A stretch of 64,000 nucleotides of DNA from positions 1,922,001-1,986,000 of the forward strand of contig NW_026515541.1 in the NCBI RefSeq assembly GCF_014898815.1. The letters are read 5' to 3'. The notes under the pieces were generated by a model that was not told the origin of the DNA, ran no database searches, and saw only the letters and a list, made by a program, of their open reading frames with translations. Position numbers and translations under genes: made by a program. The stretch's first letter is position 1; the number at the start of each line of letters is the position of its first letter. The DNA is from Panonychus citri. Its lineage: Eukaryota > Arthropoda > Arachnida > Trombidiformes > Tetranychidae. Shown here one piece after another: positions 1-14,976 of this stretch.

Positions 1-1345
1 TCAATCAATTGTGTCTGAAATGGTTCATTGACAATTAGTTGATTTAATTGTGAAAAAGTTTATTTACATTTCAGCGCAATTTAAATTATGTTTTCAACTT
101 TTCAGTATAATAAATAATTAACTGATTGTCTTTCTTAGTTTTTTTTCTCAATGATTCTAAATAATTAGAAAAGTTAATTGTTACCTTTAGTGTTAACTGA
201 TTGTTGCTGTTTAGTTAATGATCAATATTAATTTGATAAGGTTAAGGGAACCTTGAAAAAGTGATTTACAATTTACTCAACAGGAAAACAAATTGTTAGG
301 AAGATGATTTAGTCTGATCTTAACAATTAGCTGATCAACACATAATTCAACAGCAATTAAAAGGTAATTTCTGCTAATTAGTCTAGAAAAACTAGTAATT
401 TAAATTGTATGAATGTTTACACATGAAAATATGAATCATTTAACTTTCTCACCAACAATTAACTGATTGTTTGTGTGTCTATTTCTTAATTGTATGGAAT
501 TCAAGTTGATCCGAAAAGACAATTAAAGTACGATAATGATATTTATAGAAAGTTAGTAAAATTAAATTGCAACAATTTGATCAACAATCAGACAGTAAAA
601 GTGGTTGATTTAAATTGTTCATTAATTGTCACCATTATAAAAATGTTCCCAACAATCAAGGTTTTCTTAATTGTTAGTGTCTCAATTGAAAAACTTTCAG
701 GTTGATTGGATGATCATATTGTCTAACTGAATCAAGGAAAGTAATAAAAGATGAAGAAAGAAATTAATAAATTGCTAATAAAGATCAACTTGATTAAGAA
801 TCATAATGATAATTAGCAAGAAAAGAAAACGGAAAAAATAAAACTCGAGGCGGAAAGATGATCATTGTTACCATTGTAAGTCTATGGCAAAGGAAGAGAA
901 GCAGATTGACGGAAAGAGCGAGAGAGAGAGAGAGGGATGAAGATAAGAATAGGAAGAAAAGATGAAAAGAAAGAGCAGATGAGAGGAAGGAAAGAGAGAG
1001 AGAGGAAGATAAGGGAGCGAGTAACATGATGAGGATGAAAAAAAGGTAAGTCGAGTGAGAATGAAAAATCAACAAGTAGGTTGAGTTTTTTTGCCATTCA
1101 GTTTACCTGAAGTTGTTGTTGGATTAACATTACCTGGTTGTAATTGTTAACATCAATGTTGATTAGTCTTTATTGGGTTTACCATCTGTCAAAAATATTT
1201 AAGTATCAACGGTGAAAAACAGTCAACAATCAATGTTTCCAATCAACAATTAACAATCTGCATGAAAAAAGTTTCCAAAATTGTGTAAATTGTTTCAAAT
1301 TGTTTCTCTAAATTGTTTACATTTTCAATCTCCACCAAATTGGCC
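1..1345. other. Gene-poor 5' flank
   Basis: No supportable coding exon was found here. The stretch is AT-rich with many AATTGTTAA-type words and a GA-rich run around 915-1015 (GAGAGAGA tracts). It may contain the promoter or untranslated exons of the coiled-coil gene that starts downstream, but no TATA box or splice pair can be defended. Confidence 0.4.
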
Positions 1346-4300
1346 ATGTTAAATAATGGAAATTATCCCTTGAATAGATATCGATCATTATGTGATCTTC
1401 GAAATCAATCAAATCAACCAATATCCTTAACTAACAATTATCATTCTACTAATCAACATAATCCATATCATTCATCTAAAAATGGATCAATTCAAACAAT
1501 TAACAAGCAACAATTAAAACCTTCTCAATCTACATTATCTTTATCATGTTCATCCTCATCACAGACCAGCAAAAGGAAGTCAAATGTAACCACCAATGGT
1601 AATTGTCCATCTAATGGTCATCGTCTAGTGTCTTCCACCATTGGTAAAGGGATTAATAGAAAAAGATTATCCTGTGATAATCTAAGTGAAATCAATCGAG
1701 TTAATAGTTTATCAGTAAACAATTTAAATTCACTCAATCAGATAAACTCAATATCGACGATTACATTGTCAACAACCAATGAGATTACCAATAAACGAGG
1801 ATTATCATCATTAGAACCATGTTGCTTGTGTTGTATTCCTCGAACCAAATTAACCAAAAACAATTCAACAACAAATTTACGACATCAAAGGAGTAGCACC
1901 AATAATCGTTGTAATAGTAATCAGGTAAGAGACAATTAACTAATTGATTAATATTGAAAATAGAATCAAAAAATCATCAATGAATCAAATGAACAGAAAA
2001 TTGTGAACGAGAACAAAAAACTTTGGGTGTAACTAATTACACTTTTAATCCTTTACCATTTGTGATCCAATTATGCTTATTATTACATTTTTAATCACAA
2101 TTAATACTGAACAATCAGTAAATTATTAATCCGAATACAATAATAACCGGCTTAGCCTGACACCACGCGTTTTCCCCGTAATGAGAAACACAAGAAAATC
2201 CTCTCGCCAATACAAAAGGCCGTTAGGCAAAGGTAACATCCAGTGATTGGGTGAATCCTTTTATCCTCATCACTTTTTTTCCCCTTCATTCACTACTTTT
2301 ATTCATCCTCATCCTTATTTCATCATCATGATAATGATAAAATTTCAAGTTTCTTCAAGAAGCTCAACAGTTTACTACTTACTTACTATCTCTTAACAAG
2401 AGGTTGATAGTATTTCCAATTGAAAGGATGAAATTCAAAGAGGATTTAATTCATGGAGAACACTCAGAGTTACTTCCGTATCACCCTCTTTCACCCCTCG
2501 CCCCTTTTTATCATCATCATCATCATCTTATTAAGAATAATAATACAAAAATTGGGATGATAATGAATAAAGAGAGAGAGAGGAAATTCTGGTTTCAGAA
2601 TGGAAAGAAACTCAAAATGATAAAACCTCTCTCTCTCTCTCTTTGCTATCCAGAATTCATTCATTTATCATGGTGATTCTGATTCTCCTCATGTAATTTC
2701 TTGTTTACCTAATCATCATTTTATACTAACACACAAATATAATTATCATTATAATAGATTTTCAATGATTATAATTACAATTAACTCTATTAGCATGTTA
2801 TCAATGGAAACTCTCATATTCATGATAACATGTAATACTTTTTTTTAGTGTCTAATTCTGGTTTTCATCTCCATCCTCATCCTCATCATCCTCATCTTTA
2901 ATTTCATTAGGAAAACTTAATTATTATATTAATCATTTTTTTTCCTCTTCTTCTTATTTTTCATGTTATTTTCATCATCCTGTTCAGGAATTAAAATCTG
3001 AATCAAAAAGTTCAACACTCAACATTCTGATTCTTTCATGTTGTTATACATATTTTCATGTTCATCAAACATCATGAAACTTGTTCATTAAATCATGATG
3101 ATTACTTTGTTGATTGTTAAACTCAAATTAACATTCACAATTAATTGTAATTGTTTTATTTACACCTTTGAATATTAATCAGTCGGTTGTATTGTTAATC
3201 TATTGTTGTTGTTGTTGTTAATCATATACTTTGAATGTATATTATTATATCAATGGTGAGAGTTAATTAATTGCTATCTTATCATCAGATTTAATTGTTG
3301 GTTAGTCTTTAGATTTTTATCATTCATTTGGGATTAAGACAATTAACTTATTGTTTATTTAAGTGTTTAATTGTTTATCTGTTGTTTTGATTAATCAACG
3401 ATATTGAACTTTACCAATATTTGCCAAATTATTACAATTAACTTTCATTTAAATCAATTTGATTCTGATGATGATGAATAATTAATTATATCTACAATTT
3501 AATTACTTAACCTGACCTTAAATTATCAGATGTTGAGTCTCATCGCAATCAACTGATCATAATTTGTTGATTGTAACAATATTAATGTTAATCACGATCA
3601 TGATTACAAACTTAGTTTTTTTTTTGTTGTACAATCATTTTAATTGTTACAATCAAAACCTTAATCATGATGGTAAGAAAACAAAAATTTCATTTCTATT
3701 AACCATTGATTAACACTTTTTATCAATGTTAATTGTTGTACTACAAAAAAAAACCAGCAATCAGTTAATCACTTGGGTGATTAAATTGTCTTTTGATTTC
3801 ATTTTTTTCTTCAAGCTGATTAGACATAGTGATTAAATTGATTAACAATCAATATAATTATTTGATAGATTTCAATGATTGACACAATTTAACCAGACCA
3901 TAGATTTTGATTGCAGTTAATTAACAATTAATCGTCGTGGGAATATCATACAAATTAAACTCTTCCTGATTAAATAAACTAATCATGAAGATGATTAAAG
4001 ATAGATGATTATAACAATTACCCAGATAATCAAAAGGATTGATTGATTGTATTGATTCAAATTGGGAAACACAGACAATCAAAACAATCAAATTAGAGAA
4101 ACAATTTAATGTCTAATCTGATGAGAGATTGTGATGATAATCAAGATGATGATTAAGAATCATGATGATAAAATCGATTAATTATTATCACTGATTAATG
4201 TTGATGATTAAGTGTGAGTGATGATGAAAAAAATTGATTACTTTTGATTGTCCATAATAATAAACGGCGATTGTGATTATTATCATTATACTATTGCAAC

Positions 4301-7300
4301 GATAATCAAGACAATCATTTAAATCATGATGAATGAATGAAAAACAATCATGATCAGAATTGAAACGCTTTTCAATTCCTAATCAAATCGTGATCTTTAT
4401 ATCATCATTTTCATCCCAATCCCACTCCCTCACACCCTTTCCCTTAATCACAATCAAAGATTATCATCTTAATCAAGTTTAAATCATATTCGAGAAACTA
4501 AAACTTATTAAATTGAGTTATTTTCGGTCAATGGAAAGTAATAATTTGTTTATGGCAAAATAATCAGACAAACTAATCAAAACCTATTAACCGATTAACA
4601 ATTTAATAATAAAATCACATTAATCGTGGTTAAATCAGCCAATTTAATCCACTTACACCAATTAATTCAATCAATACAATTAACATGATGATGTTTCAAT
4701 GGGAATTGAAAAGTTTTTCAGTTAATTCAATCACTTTTTTTTTGCAAAAATAAAAGTTTAAATTTAATTTTGATCAACCAAATATAATTTATATATTAAA
4801 TTGCTGATGATTTAGATGATGATGATGAAAATATATCTCATAATAATTAACTATTCAGGTATTGATGATAATGATGATGATCATCCCACCTCATCATCCA
4901 TCTTTAACCTTTCATCCGGTTTAAATTGTTACACTTAATCACTTATCAATCAATGTATCATTCATTTGATTGCTTAACTAAATCAACTAATCACATCTCT
5001 CTATATGTATCATTATATAAATATAATTAAACTGTTGTTAATTTAAATTTTTACATCCATTTACCATTGGCAATGTTTAACTGTTAAACTTTGAACCGTT
5101 AATTTCAACAATTTAACTTTAAATTGTATTAATAGTTTGTTGATTGTGATTAGAATCACTTTTTTTCCGTATAAATTGTTGCATTTTTTTTTTGATGGTG
5201 TTTCAGTTTCATTGATCAAAAATAAATTGTTACGATAACCATGAGAATCAATTCAACTAATCAATCATTAAGTTAATCAGTTTTTATTTTGAAATTTTTT
5301 TTTGAATAATCAAAACCTATTAATATAAAGTAATAACAATTAACCTTTCAATTGTTGATCGGCAATTTATTATTATTTAACAATCATTGAAACTTTTTTT
5401 TTCTGGTTAAATAACAATTTGACTGATTGAAAAAAAAACTTATCACAATTAACTGATTGTAACTGTTGTTAGTTTTTCAATGATTATCGTATCTATTTGA
5501 TTTGAATATATTGATTCAAACTTGATGATTGAACAGTTGATTAATTTACTAATACTAATTAACTAATTTAAAGTGACAATTAGTTTGATTGATTCGCAAT
5601 ATTTAAACTTGATAACTTTCACTTTTCAACAAGTTTAATCAACAACTTGTATTGACACAATCAGTTAATTGTGTAACAGTTTCAATCTGATAATGATCAA
5701 CAATTTAACATGATTACACTTTGAATTTGTGAGTTAATATTGAAATCGGTTACTGACCAATAGTCACAATCTAAAAATCAATCATGACGAGAAATCAAAT
5801 CATGACGATCAACATTTCAAATTCAATTCCCAATTGATAACCAACTATTATCATCAATTAACCTTGACAATTTAAATTGCTGATCATCATTGATACTCAT
5901 GATTATGATGATCAACAATCATGATGATTAGACCAGAGACCCATCATTATCCATCAAGAACTTGTTCACATGAAAAAAAAACTTTCGAATGAACTTTTTT
6001 CTCTCAAAAACTTTCACCGAAACTTCATCTTACCTGGAAATCATTTCTATCGCCCAAACCCACCATCAGAACCCCCTGAATTCAGTGAAAGTGAAATAAG
6101 TGACTTTTTTTGTTCCATTTTGATGAAAAAAAAAACTAATAATAAAATGATTCTTTCATTTTCTTGGTGAACAAAAAAACACGAAATTCAAAATCTCAGG
6201 TAATCTTTTTGTGAGAGGGTTACACTTGAGGGTCTCTCTTTTTTTTTTGGTAATTTATGGTTCCAATTGCTGATTACTGTTGATTGTTATTCACAGGGTA
6301 ACAATCAAATTTACAGGTAACTGAACCTTAACTAGAAAAAGATTGAGAGAGAAACGGAAGCAACAATTTAAATGACAATCAGTTGATAGTTAACAATTTC
6401 TCAGGTTAATCTGCTAACCAGATCTTGTTTTCTTGTTGTAATTGTTAATCATGCTAATCAATTAACATCATCTTTGGTTTTTCATTCTGGTTTTGGATTA
6501 ACTGATTAGCCTGATTGTTGATAATTGAAATTGTGTTTTTCACCTTAATCAGTTTAATTGTTTGTCTTTGTTTTTGTTTCATTTCAAATATCATCAATCA
6601 ATCAATTGCTCTCATTCAAATCTCTACAATTAATTATTTACCTTTTTTTTCATTTGATTTCTTGCTCAGTCAACAATTAGTTAACTGAATCAATGTTTTA
6701 CTTGTAATAGTTGTAACTAATTACTGTTACTATGATTATGATTAAAGTTAATTGTTGATGATGAATGAAGTGTTTCTAATTTACTCTTTAAAAAAACAGG
6801 AAACTTATGATTACAAGTGATTAAGTGAACCAAATAACAATCAAATTAATTATATGCCATTGATACATAAAGTTTGTTGATTAATAGTTGGTTTGATATG
6901 GTAAATTGTTAGTTAATCGTCAGGTAATTATGTAAGAAACTGAATTAAATTAACAACGGTTTCAGTTTTAAATTTAGGATAAGGTCAATTGGGTTAATTT
7001 TTTATATCAATAACTTGTTATATCATTAAAACCAATTACTTGACCTCGACACGGAAATACAAATATTATCATCTTAATCATGATGATTACCTTAATCATT
7101 ACAAGATGATGATGATGATTAAGACGATCTCATTTGAATTGAAAATTGGTTAAGAAAGAGACCAGAAATTATTATCATCATTAAGATGATTAGTTAATTT
7201 ATTCTTGTGCCAAATTTAAAGTGATCAACTTAATGGTCAACTAAATATAACCAATTTAATTGTTGGTAAAAGTTAATTTAACTTAATCATAGTGGTCAAG

Positions 7301-10300
7301 ACAATACCCAATGGTTAACAGTTAATCATTTTGATTTCCATATTGATTAGCATATGAGAAATGGGATTAAATCAACAATTTGATTGGAGCTACTTTTCAA
7401 TTGTTGTGGTTTTGTTTTCTGTTCATTTTGATTCACTTTTTTTTAGGAACAAAATTACAATTACAATCACGATTACGAACTGAATTAACTTAATTTCTAA
7501 ATTTTTTTTTTCCAATAGAAACTTGATGATTCTCGGAAGAATTTAAATTCATTGAAAGATCAAGATGATGAATCAAGTCAATTGGAACGCTATGTGCCCG
7601 TAAGTTTAATTGTGATTAGTAAATTGTTTCCCATTTTGGTGAAAGTGAATTAACACTAATGGTCAGTGGGCATTAACCTTTGACCACAACAAAAAGCTCA
7701 TTGTCCAGTTTTTTTTTCTTCATCCAATTCGTTCACTTCCCATCACCATTTCTCTTCATTCTCATCATTTCTTTTTTTTTCTTCATCTTCTCTTACATCC
7801 TAATCATCCTCATCTTCATCATCTTGACCATGATCAGAGTCAAGAGCTGTATAAACGAGTGGTCAAGGAACATCTTCAGCTTCAAAGCTCATTCAAAATT
7901 CTGTGTCAACGATTGGAAGAGGAAAAGGAAAGGTCAGTTACCGAAACAAAGGAGAAACAATCACTTAAGGAACAGATTAACAATCTCATGCGAAAGGTAA
8001 ATTAATCCTTTAATCCACCAAATTAATCCACAAAATGGTTAACAATTGCTAGAAGAAAATTTTTTCTATCCCTTTACATTTAAATTGAGAAACGTTTCTC
8101 TTTACTAATCATAAATTGTTCCAATCAAATGGCTTAACAATTAAGTTGATTGTTAGTCTATTATGTGATTAGTTAATCACTAGCTACAGGTAAAGGCTTA
8201 ATTTAGTTTCCATTGAACTAATTGTTTACCTTAATCAATCAAAAAGTAAACAACGATTTTCAAAATATTGGAAAAACTTTTTCGCCTCATGTTAATTTAC
8301 TTGTTGTTGGTTTTAATTTACTAATTAACTTTTCTTAATCAAATGATTAATTAAACACACCTTTGGTTGCTATGGTTACGTTCCGGTTAGATTGTTGTTG
8401 TTTTCATTTTTAATTAATCACAATTAGTTTGATATGATTTGGTTAAGATTGTTTTACCTTATGGGTTAGGTTTACATTTCGTAAAGATTTTGATTAATTT
8501 AATTGAGAGATTATGTTTTCCTTAATCATAGTGATTTAAAACTTTAATTACAACATTAACAGACTCACATTCACATAATATAAACAAAATTGTAACAATT
8601 AATCAAAAAAAAAAATTAACATGATTCATGTGAACAATTTAACATTATAATCAAAAGTGTGATCAGAATTATTTAATTATTTAAATTGTAACGTTGATTG
8701 AATTAAATTATTTTCGTCGAGGATAATTTATCACTTGCAATTGTCACTCCCTGATTGTTTAATTATCTTCAATAACAATTAACCATTTTAAACTAAATTA
8801 AGGGTCAAGGAGATGATTGATCAAGAAAATTAAGTTAATCATAAAAGTTAACTTTTTGTCGGCCTTAATCAATTTTAATTTTATCGATCCAACTAAATTA
8901 CCAAACTAATCAGAAACTTTTTCTTAATTGTAATCAATCAGGTTGATTTACTGGCAATGGAGTTACAGGAAGCTCGTGATCAGAATGAATTAATGGAATT
9001 CAGAATTCTTGAATCTGAACAATCAAAAGTAAGTAATTTAATCTAATTGTAATCAACGATTCCAACGAAAGTGTAAAAAAAACCTCGAAACAATTATGAT
9101 TAATGTTGATTACAATTTAAATCTACGATTAAATTTGGCAAACATTTCCAATCATCATCAGTTAAATTGTTCATTCATTTCTTTGATTGTTGTTGGTTAA
9201 TAGTAAATAAGATTTGAAAATCAATTGATATTGTACAATTAGATTATTAATATTGAACAATCAATTTGATTCAAACAATTATATTCATTGATATTTAAAT
9301 ATTAAGACATTCAAATACTTAAATAGTAACAATTTAAATGTAAAAGTACATTTTTAAAATATAATCTTGATTACAATTAACTTTTAATCATATTAATCAT
9401 GATAACTTTTTATCCCAAAAAAAAGTTATGATTAAAAAAAAATGATTTTAAATTGTGATCTGATTACTATCAATAGACTGACGATTAAGATTAGTTGATT
9501 GTGGTTAAATTGTTGCTGTAGTGATACAAATTGTTTGTAGGCTGATGATTTACCGATTAACTTTGATTAACAATCAAGTTAATAATAAACAGTTAATTGT
9601 TGACCACAAAGGGTCAACACTTTTCTTGATTATCTCTCACTTGATAATATTTAATATATGAACCAAACCTTAATCAAGTTTAATTGTTAATCATTTTACC
9701 GGTTGATTGTTACCGTTGTTAAAACCGATTATGGTCAAGTTAAATAAGTAACAATTAAGTTAATTTACTTTTCGGATGCTTTTGATTAACCAGAAACACC
9801 AGTATATTTAATCATAGATTTTGTGGTTAGTACAACAATTTAGGTTATCAGAATTGTTTTATCAAATTAACTGATTGTTGTTGTTGATATTGTCTAATAC
9901 AAATCAATTTAAATTGTAACACTCCCTTTAATTGTAATATATTAGCTTTATGATTAAGATGAGACTTTGATTGTTATCAGATTGTTACAAGATTAAACTT
10001 ACATTAGGATTAAGTTAATCAACTTTTGAATAAATTAAAGTTATTAAAATTGATTTGATTGTAATTGTAATTGAAAAGGTTCAATCAAATTGTTAATTGT
10101 GAGTTACTTGATTGTTAGGTTATTATATAACTAATTTGATTTCTCATTTGAAAAAGTTAACCAATTTACCAAGAACATTAAACTTTTTGTTTTATTATGT
10201 AGATTTTGATTTGATTGAGTGATTAGTTGATTGATTAGTTGATTGATTAGGTGAAATAATAATTAAATCACAATTGCCTTTGGGTAGCAAAAAAAATTAG

Positions 10301-13300
10301 TTGATGATTTAAACTAAACATGTTAAAAGTTGATATAATCAAAAATTAACAACAATTAACTCAAGACAATCAAATTACGTGTTTGATTGGTTATCACTTG
10401 GTTATTATAATAATTATAAGGAGTGTTGATGAAACAATTTAGTTAATCATTTCAACTACAATACAAAAAAAACAGGTAACATATCAATTATTAATAGTTA
10501 ATTGTTTTGACGTTGACAATTGATTTGGTTAACTGTTAATTGTTACTGATCCATATTAATTGGTTGAATGCAAATCAACATATAATACCAACAATGAAGG
10601 GTAATCTTAATTTCTGATCAATTTCTGAATCAATTGAGATCCAAAGTTTATTAACATGTTAATCCTTTAATCGTAATCATCTTAATCACATCATAACAAT
10701 CACAATTAACCAACAACAATGACGACAAAACAAAACGCAATCAAACAATTAAAATTCATTTTAAATGGTTAACTAAATTGCTAATCACGTTTTAACTTTG
10801 TCCACCTTGTACCATGTTACTTAATCATCGTCTTAATCATGATTAGAATTATTTTCTCCCAATAATCAATTGAACAGCAATTTGTTAGGAAAAAAAAAGC
10901 AAATCGATTGTAACAATTAACTTAATCATCATGGTAAACCGGACATTCCAATCAGATTAACATCGGAAATAGCGAATATCAATTGTAAACCAAATAACTT
11001 TGTTTCCTTTTCCTCCTCCTCTTGACAATTAACTAATCACCATCAAGATTAAGCGAAAAAGTAAATTGTAACTATCAATTAATTGTAATGATAATTGTTC
11101 GTTACCCAAATGATTACGTTTAAATATCCTAATGATTTAAATTGTTCCATTACTGTAACAATTTACTGATTATCCTATTAGAATCTGGGATGAGGACTCA
11201 CCTTAATTTCAGGGGGTTTTATGAGTTAATGTTAATCATCATAATGATTAAGTTAATCATTATACCTTTTTGACCAAAACAATTTTTTTTCAGGAAAAAG
11301 ACATTAGGGTTTTGCCCTTAGGGCCTAATTCTTGATGATCATCTCATCTTATTATTATTATTTACTGTGTTTGTATTATCAACCTGAAAACCAGGTAACC
11401 GTAGACCTTTAATTTAACCTTAGGGTGAATAATATCATCATCATCTTCAGGTATCATCTCAACTTAAGGAGTGTCCCTAAAGTTTTGTCTGAAAAGAAAA
11501 AAAAAATTTTCTCTCTTCATAAAGTTCACCAACTTGCTAAAGGTTACACACGATTTGACCTCTCATCTGATTGTATTCATTTACTTGATTGTAAAGATCA
11601 ATCACTTTCCATTGATAACCTTTAACCTTGATCATTTGGTATTCACTTTAATTGTTATCCTTTAATTGTTAGGAAGAAGTGAGAAAAAAAAAGTTTCTCA
11701 TAGTTTTTCCTTTCATTTTCTTTGAGGTGGTTGATTGTTGTTGTCTTGTTTTTCTGATTAGTTAATTGTTTGGTTACATGATTTGTTTTTTTTTCTCTTT
11801 ACCTTAATTGTCGTTTAATTAGTTGTATCTTTTTCTAGATTGACCGAGTTTCAATTGTCTCACTTTCGGTCATCGTGTTTCTTGTGGTCACCCAGTTTTG
11901 TTTATCCTTCTAATTACTGATGATTAGATTTTCTTTTTTCTCCTTGACTGTTTTGATCCTTTTGATGGAAACAATTAACTAATTATTTGTGTCTTTTTTT
12001 TACGCTTTAATTACAGGCAACCTTTTCGGAAACAACTAATCTAATTAAATGTGACAAAGCGATACAATTAGAACCTTCAACGGAAGCGGAAAAAAGATCT
12101 AATTTGATATTACCCTCGATTGGTAATTCTGTTAAGATGAAAACAATTTCTCCCAATGGAAATGCTCCCAATGAATTGTTTCTTTATGGTTTACCTGGTA
12201 AAAGATCAGCTGTTTCTCTTGATGGGTTACCAGGTAAATCTAATAAAAGTTGCTCTAGTTTGGAGTCATATGGATTGACCCTTTCACTGACCAGTGAAGA
12301 TGAGGGTTTAGGTGATGATGGACGTCGAGATCAATTTTCTGGACCTTCAAGTTTATCGGACATTCAAATGTCCGATGAAGAAAGTAACGCTTCCTCTGGG
12401 TCATCATCATCGTCATCGTCAAGTAAATTTACTGATGCGGCCATTCAAACATCAGAATCATCGTTGACCATCATCACTGGTCCATGTCAGCATTGTAAGG
12501 AATCAACTAATCTTGAAGATAAAGTTAATCTATTAATTGAAGAGAGAGATAATCTCCAGGAACAAGTACTTGAATTAGAGGAAGCTGAGAATGACGCCCG
12601 ATTAGTTAGCCAACGGCTTCAACGGCAAGTTGAAAATCTGGTTAATCAGGTTGACTGTTTACAGATCAGTCTGGTCAAAGCTAATCAACAAATTGACCAA
12701 TGTAATGAAACCATACATACACTAAGGGAATGTGAACTTAAACTAAAGGTTGACTTTATGATGGCCTTAATTGCTAAATCGGAAGATTCACCGAGTAAAT
12801 TGTTGGACGAGCTTAAAACTAAATTAAAGGAAAAGAAAAATGAATTAGCCTCAATGGGACCAATGGTCTTTTCCTCATTGAATACATTTGATGACCGATC
12901 AATTGATCTATCATCAACCTCGACAACAATCAATGGATCAACAAATCGCCATAATTTTAAACAAGCAATTTACCAACAACAACAACAGCAACAACAACAA
13001 AGTTCACATGGTAATTCATTCAATCATCAATCTTATTTACCGTTATCATCGTTCACCGGGTGTGGGCCAGATGATTGCGAGATATTTGTACCTGAGGACA
13101 GTTTACCACCGAACCCTGGTTCCTCTTTCCATGTTCAAATGTTGACCTCCAACCGATACAACCCTTGCCGTCCCTCGCAATCAACGACGACATTTTCATC
13201 GCCCCGATCACCTTTACCTTTATGCGAAACCGTTAAGCCTAAAAAAATTGATCTACTATTATCTCCATCACCTACTTACTCTTCATCTTCATCTCCACCC

Positions 13301-13426
13301 TTATCTTCATCCTCATCACCTTTAGTATCACCCGCCTCGTCATCCTCATCTTCATCTTCATCTTCATCAACTTACCTTTCAAATTTACCTTCATCCTCTA
13401 ATCCATCAGTTAATCAATCTAATTAA
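1346..13426 (+). CDS. Coiled-coil protein, possibly JAKMIP/quick-to-court-like (5 exons)
   Basis: Coding exons are 1346-1924, 7519-7599, 7838-7996, 8942-9028 and 12017-13426. All junctions are phase 0 with GT-AG borders, giving about 771 aa. I chose the ATG at 1346 as the first ATG of the open frame; an upstream exon is possible. The N-terminal 190 residues are Asn/Ser-rich and basic. Exons 2-4 encode a heptad-like helix including ELYKRVVKEHLQLQSSFK and MELQEARDQNELMEFRILE. Exon 5 has an acidic Ser stretch (SDIQMSDEESNASSGSSS), a CxxC pair (GPCQHCKES), a long second coiled coil from about residue 460 to 590, a poly-Gln run and a Ser/Pro-rich tail. The coiled-coil layout and the NELMEFRILE segment remind me of JAKMIP proteins and Drosophila quick-to-court. 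I recall this from memory and did not align it. A cytoskeletal or cytoplasmic scaffold role is inference. An AATAAA signal lies at 13967. Confidence 0.8.
1925..7518 (+). other. Intron 1 of the coiled-coil gene (5.6 kb)
   Basis: GT at 1925 and AG at 7517-7518 bound this intron. It holds TC/GA microsatellites (about 2574-2584 and 2631-2641), TCATCA-rich runs near 2510 and 2860, and dense AATTGTTAA words. No exon, RNA gene or transposon was recognised. A short conserved-looking GC-richer patch at about 2148-2220 remains unexplained. Confidence 0.55.
9029..12016 (+). other. Intron 4 of the coiled-coil gene (3 kb)
   Basis: This intron lies between the donor after 9028 and the acceptor at 12015-12016. 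It is AT-rich and contains frames open by chance around 11425-11665. A weak inverted repeat (ATTAGG...CCTAAT) sits at about 11304-11330. Nothing else was recognised. The other two internal introns of the gene (7600-7837 and 7997-8941) are also featureless. Confidence 0.5.
12974..13001 (+). repeat. CAA/CAG repeat encoding poly-glutamine
   Basis: Tandem CAA and CAG codons encode an uninterrupted run of Gln inside exon 5 of the coiled-coil gene. A second low-complexity tract of TCATCT/TCATCC units (about 13278-13370) encodes poly-Ser near the C-terminus. Both are likely to vary in length between individuals. Confidence 0.85.
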
Positions 13427-14976
13427 CAATTTTGAAACGATTGAAATTTGTTATAACTAACGAAGTTTTTTTTTCTTTTTCTGATTTTTAATTATTCACA
13501 TTAATCAACAAGAATTAATTTCTTGATGATTAACTGATTTACTTTGCTAATCACAACACAAAGTCAAAAATTTATCACTAATTTTTAATCATCGATCTGT
13601 TGAGATCTTAAAGACAATTTAATTTGATGAGAAACAATTAATCTATTGGGACAATTAATTTCTAAACAAAAAAGGTTAATCTACTTTCTAAATAATATTT
13701 AATTGCTATTCCAATGATGACAAGTTTTAATTCAATTGGACAACAATTAAATCTAATCATTGGATAGTCAACATTTCTCACTCTTTACGAATTAAGTAAA
13801 AAGTTAATCGACAAATGTTGAGCTAACCGGATTAACTAATCACTACAGTTACTTAATCAACGATAATCGTTTACCCTTTTGTTTTCAAGTCTTGATTAAT
13901 TGTTTCATTGATTTGTGCTAATTGTAAATTATATATTAACCTAATCTAATTATGCTAATTAACTTAAATAAAAAGTTTGATCACTAATTAAAATCTTAGA
14001 TTTTGATTAAGTGAAAGAATTGACAAAAAAAAGTTTCCATAGACTTAATTGTTTTCAATTGTTTTTCCTTGATAATTTTTCATGTAATTAATTGTGACAA
14101 TTAAATCACCTATTGGTGGTTAATTGTTTTCTCCTAATAAACTGTGTAATTTATATATTAATTGTTGTTGATTTAGTTTAAATTGTTGATGAACGATGAA
14201 AGGACAATTAATGATTTATTTTAATTACATGTTACATTTTGATCACTAGTAATTTTTGTTTGGTTTTATATCACAGAAAATGATTAAGAGTTAATTGTTA
14301 ATTGATTCAATCAAATAAATGAATGAAATCAAATTAATTGTAGCAAAAAAAAAAGAAACACCAACACTTAATTGTCCTCGAAAGTGATTACTAAATGATT
14401 GCTGGTGTTGTGAACATTGGTGATCACAATTAACGATGATTAATGAATTTTGAATGATGATTTGATCTGATGGACACAATTAAGAAACGACTAATTGTTT
14501 GATTATAATCAACCAGAGGTGTAACAATATAAATGGAAGGCGTTAATTGTTGGTTCTGTGTGGCGCACAATTAAAATTAAAAGCCCTGAGAAAAGTTAAT
14601 TGTTAACTAATCACCATCATCTTTTCAACTAGAGATCAAATTTGATTCAGTTGACAAGATTAATTTTTCGTTCCTTTGATTAAAAAGCTCACAAACAATT
14701 AGATTTACAAGAATTAATCATCGTCATAGTTATTGATGATTAGTTAATTATCTTATTGATCATAATCATCGAAGAAAAAAAAACATGATTATCCATTGGA
14801 TTTGAATGGATTCGATTGATGATTAAGGATAATTATATTATCTCATGTGCTTTATTTTGATGTTTAGAACTCGAGTTGATTGTTTTGAGCAATTTAATTG
14901 GTTTTTCGAGTTGATTTCTTTTAATCATGATTTTCATCGTTCTGGACTATTTCATGGTTCAGAGTTTCCATCATGT
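13427..14976. other. Convergent 3' intergenic interval
   Basis: This is spacer between the coiled-coil gene (+) and the K2P channel (-). AATAAA at 13967-13972 is a plausible polyadenylation signal for the upstream gene. The rest is AT-rich sequence with AATTGTTAA words and no convincing coding potential on either strand. Confidence 0.5.

Noticed and set aside
490..705. 71-codon plus-strand open stretch
   Set aside because: Composed of the AATTG-rich words typical of spacer here, starts without a defensible ATG context and shows no family feature.
794..1097. Minus-strand Ser/Leu/Phe-rich frames
   Set aside because: Products of a GA-rich low-complexity tract read on the opposite strand.
7680..8000. 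106-codon frame overlapping the third coding exon of the coiled-coil gene
   Set aside because: It is out of frame with the splice-supported exon 7838-7996, whose heptad-rich reading joins its neighbours in phase 0.
11425..11665. Two overlapping open stretches in intron 4 of the coiled-coil gene
   Set aside because: No ATG-initiated family-like protein and no splice pair that keeps phase with the flanking exons.
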